DNA of 6,704 bases. It comes from Oscillospiraceae bacterium (GTDB taxonomy: Bacteria; Bacillota; Clostridia; Oscillospirales; Oscillospiraceae). Where the stretch lies: contig JAGBGB010000103.1 in the NCBI GenBank assembly GCA_017936205.1, positions 1-6,704 on the forward strand. Reading direction: 5' to 3'. Shown here piece by piece: positions 1-6,704 of this stretch; within the stretch, counting starts at the first letter, position 1, and each line of letters starts with the position of its first letter. Under the pieces are notes generated by a model. That model was not told the DNA's origin and made no database searches. It was given only the letters and a program-made list of their open reading frames with translations. The position numbers and the translations under genes are program-made.

Positions 1-1
1 C

Positions 2-97
2 ACCAAGGGTGATGATCACCCGACGTACCCCTTGCTGATGCAGTAGCTTGGCAGCATTGGCTGCATCCTGTACGGTATGGACAGGGATACCACCCTC
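2..97 (-). other. Ribokinase-like (PfkB family) fragment in frame with the LRR protein
   Basis: From about codon 94-92 to the edge the translation reads GIPVHTVQDAANAAKLLHQQ and then GVRRVIITLG. From memory this follows the middle of bacterial ribokinases, where a TGI-x-V segment, a helix of the form DAA-x-AA-x-x-LH-x-x-G, and the strand V-x-x-VIITLG lead to the substrate- and ATP-binding half of the protein (compare E. coli RbsK, AAKAAQVLHEKGIRTVLITLG or nearly so). Ribokinase phosphorylates D-ribose at O5 in the cytoplasm and has no place in an exported LRR protein. The preceding codons (YAYNQLRK) still belong to the surface-protein module, so the join lies between about 104 and 83. The N-terminal half of a ribokinase is absent. 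The rest, if present, is beyond the left edge. GC here is about 57 percent by hand count against about 51 percent in the adjoining 120 bases, a weak contrast over so short a stretch. Confidence 0.7.
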
Positions 98-418
98 CTT
101 GCGGAGCTGGTTGTAGGCATAGGTAGCGATGCTATAGCTGTCCGTCTGAGACAGCACCTGACGCAAGCCATTGGAAATATGCAAGGTAGCCTGCATGGTA
201 TCGTTCATCCGAGTTGCGTTGAGTCCGGTGAGAATGAAGTAATAATAGTTTCCCTTCAGAACAGGTTGCAGTTCCATGGTAGTGGTACCGGTTTGGGTAT
301 TGCCCTCATAAACGGGGAGCACTACCTTCATGGTATAGTCATAGCCTTCATAGGACTGTAACAGGTCTGCTCTGACCATATAATTGATTGAAAGCTCGTT
401 GGCAAGCTCCACACTGTG
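98..418 (-). other. C-terminal module shared with the neighbouring large protein (copy in LRR protein)
   Basis: About 107 residues beginning HSVELANELSINY and ending YAYNQLRK. They align nearly end to end with 3976-4290 of the neighbouring protein (HSLNLAGDLSINY to YAYSQLNK), with one two-residue length difference. Shared landmarks include LSINY, PVYEGN, TGT, YYYF, LTG, MND, LH, TD-x-YS and YAY-x-QL. The nucleotide sequences have diverged, so this is an old domain relationship rather than a recent copy. The module follows directly after the LRR domain, as a C-terminal appendage would. The part that should follow (the LC-x-x-LL-x-YG region) is missing because the sequence switches to ribokinase-like. 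No family name is assigned. Confidence 0.8.
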
Positions 419-2341
419 GTTGATGGTAATCTTTACAGAGTCTGTCAGGGGCATAAATTTGAAGCCATTTTTCGTTGCATATTGTTCTGTAGTAGATCCC
501 ACCTCTCCATAGAGAGTTGTAATTTCCGGATCGGCAATGGGGGCAGGTCCGGAAGCAAAACTACAGCGCGGATTCAGGATATATAGGTCCGTCAGATTTG
601 TGCACCCGGCAAATGTCATGTAGTCAGTACTCCTTACGCTTTTGGGCAGGACCACCGTCTGCAAGCCTCTGCAGCCGTAAAAGGCATGATTGTAAAGTGA
701 CGCTACCCCTTCGCAAATCGTTACCTCTGTTAAGTTTGTACAGCCGGAGAAGCAGTTGGATGTAATAGCATACACTGTTCCGGGAATCGTCACTGCCGTC
801 AGTCCCTTGGCAGATGAGAAAGCACCGTGGTCAATGTTGGTTACGCTCTCCGGAACTACAAACGCCCCCTGATATCCTGCCGGGAACATCAGCAGTTTTG
901 TTTTATCTGCATTATACAAAACACCGTATTCATCAGCGGAATAGTTAGGATTTCCTTCCTCGACACAGAATCTTTCCATAGACTTACAGCCAGAGAATGC
1001 ATCGTCTCCAATAGAAGTTAATGTATTGGGTATGCTGATACTTCTTAAGGCAGTGCAGCCAATGAATGCTTGCTGACCCAGTGTGGTGATTCCCTGAGGC
1101 AGGGTCACACTCTCCAGATTGGTACAATAGCGGAAGGCATAATCGCCAATAGACTTTATGCCAACAGGGATCGTAATGCTTGTGAGTTTTTTACAACTGC
1201 TGAAGCTGCTTTCCCCAATGGTTGTTACCGTATGGGGGATCACATATTCACCCACATATCCGCGGGGGAAAGCAAACAGAGCAGTCTTGGACTTATTGTA
1301 CATCACGCCATTTTCATCGCTGGAATACGCAGAATTTTCCTCATCCACCCAAATGGCTGTCAAGGCAGTACAACTGCCGAATTTCTCGCCAACATATGTC
1401 ACATTCTTAGGGATATATATACTTTTCAATGAGGTACAATTGGAGAAGGCGTCGGGGTGCAAAGTCCGTACCGATTCCGGAATGGTCACACTTTCCAGTG
1501 CGGTACAACCACGGAAGGTATCCCACATTAAGATCTCAACACCCTCCGGGATATCTATACTCTTCAAGCTCACACAGTTCTCGAAAGCGCCGAACTCGAT
1601 TTCTTCTATGTATGCAGTAGAGAAGGTTACCTTCTGCAAGCTAACACAATCCAAGAATGCTCCGTCCCCAAGGAATGTAACATCCGCCGGAATGGTGATC
1701 TCCTCCAAGGCGGCACAGGCCTCAAAGGCACCGGAAGGGACACTGGTTGCACCTGCGATGGTTACAGAGGAAAGATGACTGCAATTACGGAAAACATCGA
1801 TGCCAAAGCTCGTAATATTGCCAAGAATCGCTACGCGTTCCAACCCGGTACAATTGTAGAAAGCACGGCGTTCTATGGACTTTACAGTTTCCGGAATTAC
1901 TACACTCGTTAGTCCACTGCATCCTGAGAACGCACTCTGTTGAATGGTTGTTACACTATGGGGAAGGGTCAGTTTTTTCAGGCTTGTGAAATCTTGGAAT
2001 ACTCCTTCGCCGATTACCGTCGTGCCGTCCCGAACGACGAGCTCTTCATAATTCAAATTCGTTGTCTTGAACAAATATTTTCCCACATACAGGATGCCGT
2101 TCTCCCAATTGGCGGTATCGTTATAGAGTGCAGTCTCATCAATGGCATTTACAGCGATATATGTGACCGTTCCCGGCAGATCCAAGTGGACCAGCTCTTT
2201 ACATTTTGCAAAAGCATTGTCGTTAATCGTGGTCAGGCCATGGGAAGCCGTTACATTTTTCAGGGAGAGACAGTTGTAGAATGCGTTCTCATCGATGACA
2301 TTGGCACCGGCAATGGTCACATCGGTCAATGAAAGACAATT

Positions 2342-3148
2342 TTAGAAAGTACTCTTGTCGATCTTAGTAACACCTGCAGGGATCTCTATGCTTCTTAAGG
2401 CAGTACAATTATCAAATGCATGATATTCAATGGTAGTCATCCCATCGGGCAGCGTCACATTCTCTAAAGAAGAGCACCCATAAAATGCGTAATTGGAGAT
2501 AACCCTGAGTCCTGCAGGGAATGTCACACTTGTTAATGCATTGCACTCCTGAAAGACGAAGGATTGCAAGGTTTTCAAATTTTCGGGAAGAACGACAGAT
2601 TGCAAGGATTTGCAGTTCCCAAAAGCATCCATATGAATGTTAACCACATTGGCAGGAAGAACCACACTCTCCAAGCCCGATGCGGAAAATGCCATATACT
2701 GGATGGTATGCAGGTTATCGGGAAGCTCCACAGTTTTCAGGGAGGTACATCCATAGAATACCTTTTCCCCTATGGATTCCAAGGTGGTAGGGAGGGATAC
2801 CTCGGTCACATTGTAGCAACCGGTAAATGCCTTTTCATAAAGGTTCGTAATTCCTTCGCTTACCACGATTTTTTTGATCGAGTCCTCTACAGATGCCCAG
2901 GGTGTAACAGAAGTAACATCGTCGAAATAAAATGGATCATCTTCAAAGCTGGGCGGTGTCGGAAGGGGATAATACATCTGTCCGGTGCCGGAAATGGTCA
3001 GTGTCCCGGTCTGACTGTCGAAGACCCATGTAACATTCTCTCCACAGGAACCGGAGGTTTCTGCCGCAGATGCCGTCATGGTGCCCATAACCGCAACGGT
3101 GCAGACCATACACAGAACGAGCAGCAGGGTAAAAATGCCTTTTTTCAT
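2342..3148 (-). CDS. BspA-like leucine-rich repeat secreted protein, N-terminal part ending at a premature stop
   Basis: 268 codons from ATG 3148-3146, chosen because AAAGGAG lies 9 nt upstream and a signal peptide follows at once. Residues 1-29 are a classic Sec signal: MKKG, a hydrophobic core (IFTLLLVLCMVCTVAVMG), then TASAAE with probable cleavage after ASA or SAA. Residues about 30-90 match the N-terminal cap common in BspA-type proteins (CGENVTWVFDSQTGTLTISG, later a PW motif). From about residue 92, seven complete LRR_5-type repeats of roughly 23 residues follow the pattern AF-x-x-C-x-x-L-x-x-V-x-L/I-P-x-x-V-x-x-I. The eighth is cut in its F-x-N-C motif by TAA at 2344-2342. The same frame continues open with 20 more repeats, so the product as written is a truncated form of a much longer protein. 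BspA-like proteins of other bacteria bind host proteins or other cells; whether this one does is unknown. It probably has its own promoter and is independent of the upstream gene. Confidence 0.85.
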   Translation of the reverse strand: MKKGIFTLLLVLCMVCTVAVMGTMTASAAETSGSCGENVTWVFDSQTGTLTISGTGQMYYPLPTPPSFEDDPFYFDDVTSVTPWASVEDSIKKIVVSEGITNLYEKAFTGCYNVTEVSLPTTLESIGEKVFYGCTSLKTVELPDNLHTIQYMAFSASGLESVVLPANVVNIHMDAFGNCKSLQSVVLPENLKTLQSFVFQECNALTSVTFPAGLRVISNYAFYGCSSLENVTLPDGMTTIEYHAFDNCTALRSIEIPAGVTKIDKSTF

Positions 3149-3157
3149 GATGCAACA

Positions 3158-3164
3158 CTCCTTT
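3158..3164 (-). promoter_or_regulatory. Ribosome binding site of the LRR gene
   Basis: AAAGGAG on the minus strand, 9 nt before the ATG at 3148-3146. It is close to the Shine-Dalgarno consensus and fixes the start codon; no other in-frame start lies nearby. Confidence 0.85.
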
Positions 3165-3189
3165 GCAAATTTTGTTCGGATACATTTTG

Positions 3190-3218
3190 ATTATATCACC
3201 AAATCCTATCCTCCGCAA
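3190..3218 (-). promoter_or_regulatory. Sigma-A-type promoter for the LRR gene
   Basis: On the minus strand, TTGCGG (3218-3213) and TATAAT (3195-3190) are separated by exactly 17 bp. The -10 box is a perfect consensus and follows TGA; the -35 box matches at TTG only. Transcription would begin near 3183, giving a leader of about 35 nt that contains the ribosome binding site and little else, so there is no room for a riboswitch or attenuator. A weaker alternative lies farther upstream (TTGTGC near 3270, TATACA near 3240, 18 bp apart). Confidence 0.75.
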
Positions 3219-3261
3219 GGCTATTCCTTGAAAAACAGTGTATAATCCAGGCATCAGTGAC

Positions 3262-3277
3262 AGCACAAGGGGGTGCT
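3262..3277. terminator. Weak hairpin between the two genes, possible but unconvincing terminator
   Basis: The arms AGCAC and GTGCT surround a 6-nt loop. On the minus strand it lies about 110 nt after the stop of the large gene and is not followed by a T-run; the T-rich stretch (CTTTTGCAATTTTTT) lies on the plus-strand side at about 3284-3298. It is therefore a poor terminator for either direction. The remaining intergenic DNA (3149-3387) is AT-rich and shows no other clear structure. Confidence 0.2.
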
Positions 3278-3387
3278 CTGTGTCTTTTGCAATTTTTTCA
3301 AAAGTATATTAGAACATTTCCGGTATAAATTGTGGAATTTCAAACTTTTTATCTGAAACAGAAATCCGTCCCCTCGTGCAATTGAAC

Positions 3388-3768
3388 TTATTGAAAGAAT
3401 GCTTTCGCACTATCGCTGTAGGCAAATAGGGCTTTGCACAGATCTCCCAGTGTGCCGACCTTATTGTTTCCGTAGGTGTCTGCACTGTATTGCAGGGTGC
3501 AGGATGCAGGTTCATCCCCTGCATAGATCTGCACGGATACGACACTTCTCAGCTCGGCCGCTAAGAGACCATCGAAGGAGAAGGCATACTGTCCCGCTGC
3601 CCCATTGTAGGTCTCATGCTCCCGGACGGTAGCGGTGACCGTCTCCCCGTCCAAATCGGTATAGCTCACCCGGAGGCTCAGATCATCTAAACTACCGCTG
3701 TATCCGTTGATGCTGAAGACGAACTTCAGAGTAACCTTAGAGCCTAAATTCAAGGTCTTCCCCACCCA
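3388..3768 (-). repeat. C-terminal module copy B in the large protein
   Basis: The last 126 or so residues, from LNLGSKVTLKF to the stop. They follow the same plan as copy A: an opening L-NL strand, an L-x-V-x-Y strand, a Y-x-F-x-x-x-G-x-x-A hairpin, a QYSADTY segment equivalent to VYSVARY, and a closing LGDLCKALFAYSDSAKAFF that parallels LKTLCANLLVYGGKAQIFK. Identity to copy A is low and confined to these landmarks, which indicates an ancient tandem duplication. The protein ends right after it, so no further anchor follows. Confidence 0.6.
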
Positions 3769-6702
3769 CGCAACAGTAGGCTTTTCCAAATCCTCCCGTG
3801 TTACATTGGTGTTGCCAAAGGTAACCGTCTCCGGATCGGTGCAATAGGCTCTCTGCCACTCTGTCATAGCAGAATCTACAAGGGCGTTCAAGCGGTAGCC
3901 CTTGAAGATCTGCGCCTTCCCACCGTAGACCAGCAGATTGGCACAGAGGGTCTTCAGCCTGTCCATAGCATCAGCCTTGTTCAACTGGGAATAGGCATAC
4001 CGGGCAACAGAATACACATCTGTGGAGGAGCAATAGTGCTGTCCGTCTCGCCTCCAGTGGAGGACGGCTTCCATTTCATCATTCATCTGCACAGCAGTGA
4101 CCCCCGTCAGAGTGAAGTAGTAATAGGGTCCATTCTCTACAGGATGCAGAGTCATGTGCTTGGTACCGGTCCTTTGATTCCCTTCGTAGACGGGCACATC
4201 TACCTCCAGAGAGAAGGCTTCACAGCCTTCGAGGGCAGTCTTCGGAACCGCATAGTTTATAGAAAGGTCACCGGCAAGATTCAAGCTGTGCAGGATCTCC
4301 GCACTCCCATCTAAAATGGGTGTTTCCGGAATCGCTCTCATAAAGACAGCCGCAGCCTTTAAAGTCCGGTTATCTACAGCAAAGAAGTAGGGTTCGACAG
4401 CAGTACTCTCAATTGCCGGATCGCTCTTATAAGCAACCTTCAGATCGGTAATAGATAGGATATTGGTGGGATTTTCAGCACTGTAGCCTTCTCCGGGATA
4501 GGCATTGTAAATCACCAAATAGTTATCCGTTTCTGCGAAAGACGCAGGGATACCCACATTATAGTACATAGCGGTGGAGGTCACAATATTTTCTGCTATA
4601 CGAGTCAGGCTCTCCAAGGTGCTGCTGTCTGTCTTTGCAGCTCCCACGAAGCCCACAGCAAGCGTAGCCGCATCTCCCAAGATGGTCTTGGCTCCCACAT
4701 CGATGCGGTCCGGAACCTTCCCATCTGCAAGTTCTAACTTAAAGGCAATTGCCTGTCCGGGAGAGAGATAAACCTCATTATTGGGACCTACCTTCTCATA
4801 AGTAGCCACAGAGGCTGCAAGATGATCGGAAATCTGAATGGTAGAGCCTGTAGAATTTCCGCTACCGTTTTCAGTGCCCGTAAGCTCCTCGGTATCTACA
4901 AACATGGCACCTGCTGTTAGACCGGTAAGACCTTCTGTCTTAGCTCCCTCTAACAGGGCTTCCCGAATTTCCTTAACCACTGCGTGAGCTTCCCGGTCGG
5001 CACAGTAGGTCTTGTATGCCAGAGTCTGATCCTCGGTCGATCCTCCCCCGGTTACATCAATGGGATCGTAGATCCGAATGGCATCCAAATAGAATTGATT
5101 GCCATAGGTAAGATTGATCACAGGTATGGTTACTTTATCTCTAACCTCCACGGATACATGGTGCATCTTAGAGGGCAGGCCCTGGATGGATACAACAGGG
5201 ATCTGATACAGGTCCAGCTCACCGTAATTATTCACGGTAACTGCTCTTTCCAGATCGTCCATGGTCATTGCTTCATCAGAGTAAACGGACACTCGGACAT
5301 AGCCCTGAGAGGGATTGGTACGGCTGATCAGATCAAAGCCTGTACCATAGAAGGAGAACTTGATCTGAGTATAGTTGTTGTTGGTGGTTGCATTGGGTAC
5401 AATGACTCCGGCGCCTTCCACATATAAGCTCTTACCGTTAGAAAGACGGGTATCGTCATCATAAGATCCATCGTTGCCGTAGGCGTAGTTATTGCCGGCA
5501 GGCTCAAACACCTGCAGATCATCGGTGGCAGCCGTACCTTCCTCCTTGATCGCGTTGGCAGCCCCGTCCTCTCCCCACTTTTCGAAGACAGTGGTAACAG
5601 GGCTCTCGGTGCCGGCTCCTGTGGTTCGCTTTTCTGTGTAGCTGATCTCATTCAAGAAGTCCTCAGCCTCATAGTAGACCATAGTGGCGGGGAGGAAGGA
5701 CACCGCTTTCATAATATAGTAAGGGGTAAAGCCGGTAATATTGGTCGCTGTCACATGATACACCGCATAGAAGGTGTGGATCTCCTCCATAAAGCACTTG
5801 GTTGCAAAGCGTAGCGTTTGAGCAGAGGTCATGGTGTACCGAGCGGTCTCCTCTTCCACAGTTTGCCCTGCTGCCGTAAAGGTAAGATTGATAGGCTTAG
5901 TCGTCTTGATCGTGTCATGCTCGCCATTAAAGGTAGAACCCACATAGGTTAAGCTTAGTCCGTTAGGAACGGCGAGCGTTTGGCGCACAGGCGACAGGTC
6001 TACCTCCACTGCCTTGCCGTAGTCCAGGACTACAGCATAGGGCTCGTTTGCAGATACCAAAGCAATGCTCAGACCTTGACATTTACAGCCGGCTACACCA
6101 TTAATGGGCGTGCCGTATTCTACGACCGGTACACCCATAGTGTCGCGGTCGAAGTTCACGGGGATACACCGGGTGCTTAGGGAATTGACAAATTCTCCTC
6201 CTCCCATGGTATGGCGGAAGCCCTTTATGGTCAGCTTGCTGTAGGCAGGGATCCCCAGCTGCAGTAAGGTCAGGAGCTGCTCTGCAGACTCTACCTTATA
6301 GCTGTAAACCCCGGAGCCCAGAGGAGAAGTGGTATAGGGGGGATACTTCGCAACTACGGCATTTTCGATTAAATCCTCCATTTCCGTAAAGCTTAGGGCT
6401 TGTGCCGGCTCTGTGGATACTGTTTTGGTGATATTATCATAGCCGCTGTATACCACAGTCAGATCCGTTGCGTAGCGTGTGACATCCGGGATGTTCGGAT
6501 CATTCAATGTGATAGATCCGTTTTCCCTATTCCCGTTTAAGGTGACTCCCAGCTTGCTGTCTGTCAGCAGCAGATCAAGGACAGGCAGATCCCGGCGGTT
6601 GGTGAGACCGAAGCTATAGGCGATCTCCGTGCCCGTGGGCACAACAGCACCGTCCATAAGGGGCTTGCCCGTTGCCGCTTCGTACTGTTGCTTATCCGTG
6701 AT
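3388..6702 (-). CDS. Large modular surface/secreted protein, C-terminal part (5' end outside window)
   Basis: The reading frame is open to the right edge, so the ATG at 6657-6655 is internal: 15 in-frame codons precede it and it has no obvious ribosome binding site. The true start is missing; 1104 residues are visible. In order: residues about 15-60 contain a TNRRDLPVLDLLLTD-type stretch like the repeat-type beta-sandwich modules (DUF11-like) of Gram-positive surface proteins; about 230-330 include a VVLDYGKAVEVDL stretch; about 344-545 start at YYEAEDF, pass FYGTGFDLISRT and end at FYLDAIRIYDP, resembling a carbohydrate-binding-like jelly roll; about 645-760 form another beta-rich module (GQAIAFKLEL to LKVAYK); about 805-935 and 979-1104 are two tandem copies of a C-terminal module. 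The protein ends at TAA 3390-3388 after AKAFFQ, without LPXTG, SLH or dockerin. Composition (Thr, Ser, Asn, Gly; few Cys) fits an extracellular protein. No enzymatic motif is recognised; adhesion or glycan binding is an inference. Confidence 0.85.
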   Translation of the reverse strand: MTDKQQYEAATGKPLMDGAVVPTGTEIAYSFGLTNRRDLPVLDLLLTDSKLGVTLNGNRENGSITLNDPNIPDVTRYATDLTVVYSGYDNITKTVSTEPAQALSFTEMEDLIENAVVAKYPPYTTSPLGSGVYSYKVESAEQLLTLLQLGIPAYSKLTIKGFRHTMGGGEFVNSLSTRCIPVNFDRDTMGVPVVEYGTPINGVAGCKCQGLSIALVSANEPYAVVLDYGKAVEVDLSPVRQTLAVPNGLSLTYVGSTFNGEHDTIKTTKPINLTFTAAGQTVEEETARYTMTSAQTLRFATKCFMEEIHTFYAVYHVTATNITGFTPYYIMKAVSFLPATMVYYEAEDFLNEISYTEKRTTGAGTESPVTTVFEKWGEDGAANAIKEEGTAATDDLQVFEPAGNNYAYGNDGSYDDDTRLSNGKSLYVEGAGVIVPNATTNNNYTQIKFSFYGTGFDLISRTNPSQGYVRVSVYSDEAMTMDDLERAVTVNNYGELDLYQIPVVSIQGLPSKMHHVSVEVRDKVTIPVINLTYGNQFYLDAIRIYDPIDVTGGGSTEDQTLAYKTYCADREAHAVVKEIREALLEGAKTEGLTGLTAGAMFVDTEELTGTENGSGNSTGSTIQISDHLAASVATYEKVGPNNEVYLSPGQAIAFKLELADGKVPDRIDVGAKTILGDAATLAVGFVGAAKTDSSTLESLTRIAENIVTSTAMYYNVGIPASFAETDNYLVIYNAYPGEGYSAENPTNILSITDLKVAYKSDPAIESTAVEPYFFAVDNRTLKAAAVFMRAIPETPILDGSAEILHSLNLAGDLSINYAVPKTALEGCEAFSLEVDVPVYEGNQRTGTKHMTLHPVENGPYYYFTLTGVTAVQMNDEMEAVLHWRRDGQHYCSSTDVYSVARYAYSQLNKADAMDRLKTLCANLLVYGGKAQIFKGYRLNALVDSAMTEWQRAYCTDPETVTFGNTNVTREDLEKPTVAWVGKTLNLGSKVTLKFVFSINGYSGSLDDLSLRVSYTDLDGETVTATVREHETYNGAAGQYAFSFDGLLAAELRSVVSVQIYAGDEPASCTLQYSADTYGNNKVGTLGDLCKALFAYSDSAKAFFQ
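3850..4290 (-). repeat. C-terminal module copy A in the large protein
   Basis: Residues about 805-935 of the visible protein. It begins HSLNLAGDLSINY, continues through PVYEGNQRTGT, PYYYFTLTG and YSVARYAYSQLNK, and closes with LKTLCANLLVYGGKAQIFKGY-like sequence. It is homologous to the module in the LRR protein (98-418) and, more distantly, to copy B immediately after it. The closing pattern L-x-x-LC-x-x-LL-x-YG-x-x-A-Q-x-F is one I associate with C-terminal regions of many Clostridia surface proteins; that association is from memory. Function unknown. Confidence 0.7.
5070..5673 (-). other. Carbohydrate-binding-like beta-sandwich region within the large protein
   Basis: It runs from YYEAEDF to FYLDAIRIYDP (visible residues about 344-545). 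A Y-x-EAE-x-F opening, a central FYGTGFDLIS strand, an alternating YVRVSVYS strand, an HHVSVEVRD strand and a closing FYLDAIRIYDP strand together resemble galactose-binding-fold modules (CBM6-like and relatives) that attach enzymes or adhesins to glycans. A low-complexity linker rich in D, G, N and T lies between the first strand and the core. The assignment is by fold resemblance and memory only; ligand residues cannot be named. Confidence 0.4.
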
Positions 6703-6704
6703 GA

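Larger units (their letters stand above)
2..2341 (-). pseudogene. Continuation of the LRR protein after the in-frame stop (repeats 8-28 plus C-terminal module); runs off left edge
   Basis: I translated this stretch codon by codon in the frame of the upstream LRR segment; all 780 codons from 2341 to 2 are open. It resumes at NCLSLTDV, in the middle of repeat 8, and carries about 20 further LRR_5-type repeats (for example NAFYNCLSL, RAFYNCTGL, GAFENCVSL, DAFSGCKSM, HAFYGCRGL) down to about position 610. Three repeats are expanded by a longer insertion of the W/Y-x-x-x-GVLYN-x-x-K-T-x-L-x-x-FP-x-GY type, at about 2160-2040, 1350-1255 and 950-860. A short linker leads to a module at 418-98 that is homologous to the C-terminal module of the neighbouring large protein. 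The last 30 or so codons do not fit that module and look like ribokinase. No start codon with a convincing ribosome binding site was seen after the stop, so this part is probably untranslated unless the TAA is an error or is read through. Confidence 0.75.

Noticed and set aside
1158..1778. Plus-strand open frame of 206 codons
   Set aside because: It is antisense to the LRR repeats; the periodic repeat codons keep the opposite frame open. No ribosome binding site or recognisable protein. The same applies to plus-strand frames at 1940-2332, 2564-3190 and 77-361.
2342..2344. Stop-codon reassignment (TAA read as an amino acid)
   Set aside because: The neighbouring gene ends naturally with TAA at 3390-3388 right after its conserved C-terminal module, so TAA functions as a stop here. 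A single interrupted site does not support recoding.
2943..3266. Minus-strand frame of 107 codons overlapping the LRR start
   Set aside because: It overlaps the signal-peptide region in another frame and starts upstream of the promoter; its sequence looks like an out-of-frame reading.
3361..3379. GAGGGGACGG-type motif reminiscent of short dispersed repeats near REP-type transposases in Clostridia
   Set aside because: There is only one copy in the window, no transposase and no inverted partner; the resemblance is too short to call.
4984..5427. Plus-strand open frame of 147 codons
   Set aside because: It is antisense to the beta-sandwich region of the large protein, which has clear domain features; no start signal or family resemblance.
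6655..6657. ATG as the start of the large protein
   Set aside because: The same frame continues upstream to the window edge (ITDKQQYEAATGKPL before the Met), in keeping with the protein's composition; there is no ribosome binding site and no signal peptide after it.

Overview
The window carries two long protein-coding stretches, both on the minus strand and separated by a 239-bp gap. No tRNA, rRNA, CRISPR array, transposase or clear riboswitch is visible. Both proteins look like exported, modular surface or secreted proteins of a low-to-mid GC Gram-positive anaerobe. The BspA-type leucine-rich repeats, the Clostridia-style beta-sandwich modules, the AGGAG ribosome binding site and a sigma-A-like promoter suggest a gut or rumen member of the Clostridia (Oscillospiraceae-like). 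That placement is an inference from style, not a taxonomic proof.

Region by region in transcription order, right to left: (1) 6704-3388 is the C-terminal 1104 residues of a very large modular protein that starts beyond the right edge. It has beta-sandwich-like modules, a probable carbohydrate-binding-like region, and two tandem copies of a C-terminal module ending in an L-x-x-L-C-x-x-L-x-x-Y-x-x-x-A-x-x-F type signature. (2) 3387-3149 is intergenic. It has a good promoter (TTGCGG, 17 bp, TATAAT) and a strong RBS for the next gene, but no convincing terminator. (3) 3148-2 is one reading frame encoding a signal peptide, a BspA-like N-terminal cap and about 28 leucine-rich repeats, followed by a copy of the same C-terminal module found in the first protein. 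The frame is broken once, by TAA at 2344-2342, in the eighth repeat.

Two things break the ordinary picture. First, the lone in-frame TAA leaves the 780 following codons open, so it is either a very recent nonsense mutation or a sequence error. Second, at the left edge (about 97 down to 2) the homology between the two C-terminal modules stops abruptly after a Q-L-R-K motif. The same frame then reads as the middle of a ribokinase (PfkB family), with the pattern GIPV...DAA-AA-LLH--GVRRVIITLG. This points to a rearrangement, a novel fusion or an assembly chimera at the left edge.

Functionally, the two genes probably encode independent extracellular proteins that share a common C-terminal module. 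The module may be a sorting, attachment or binding unit, but its function is not known from the sequence. No LPXTG anchor, SLH domain or dockerin is visible at the one true C-terminus in the window.
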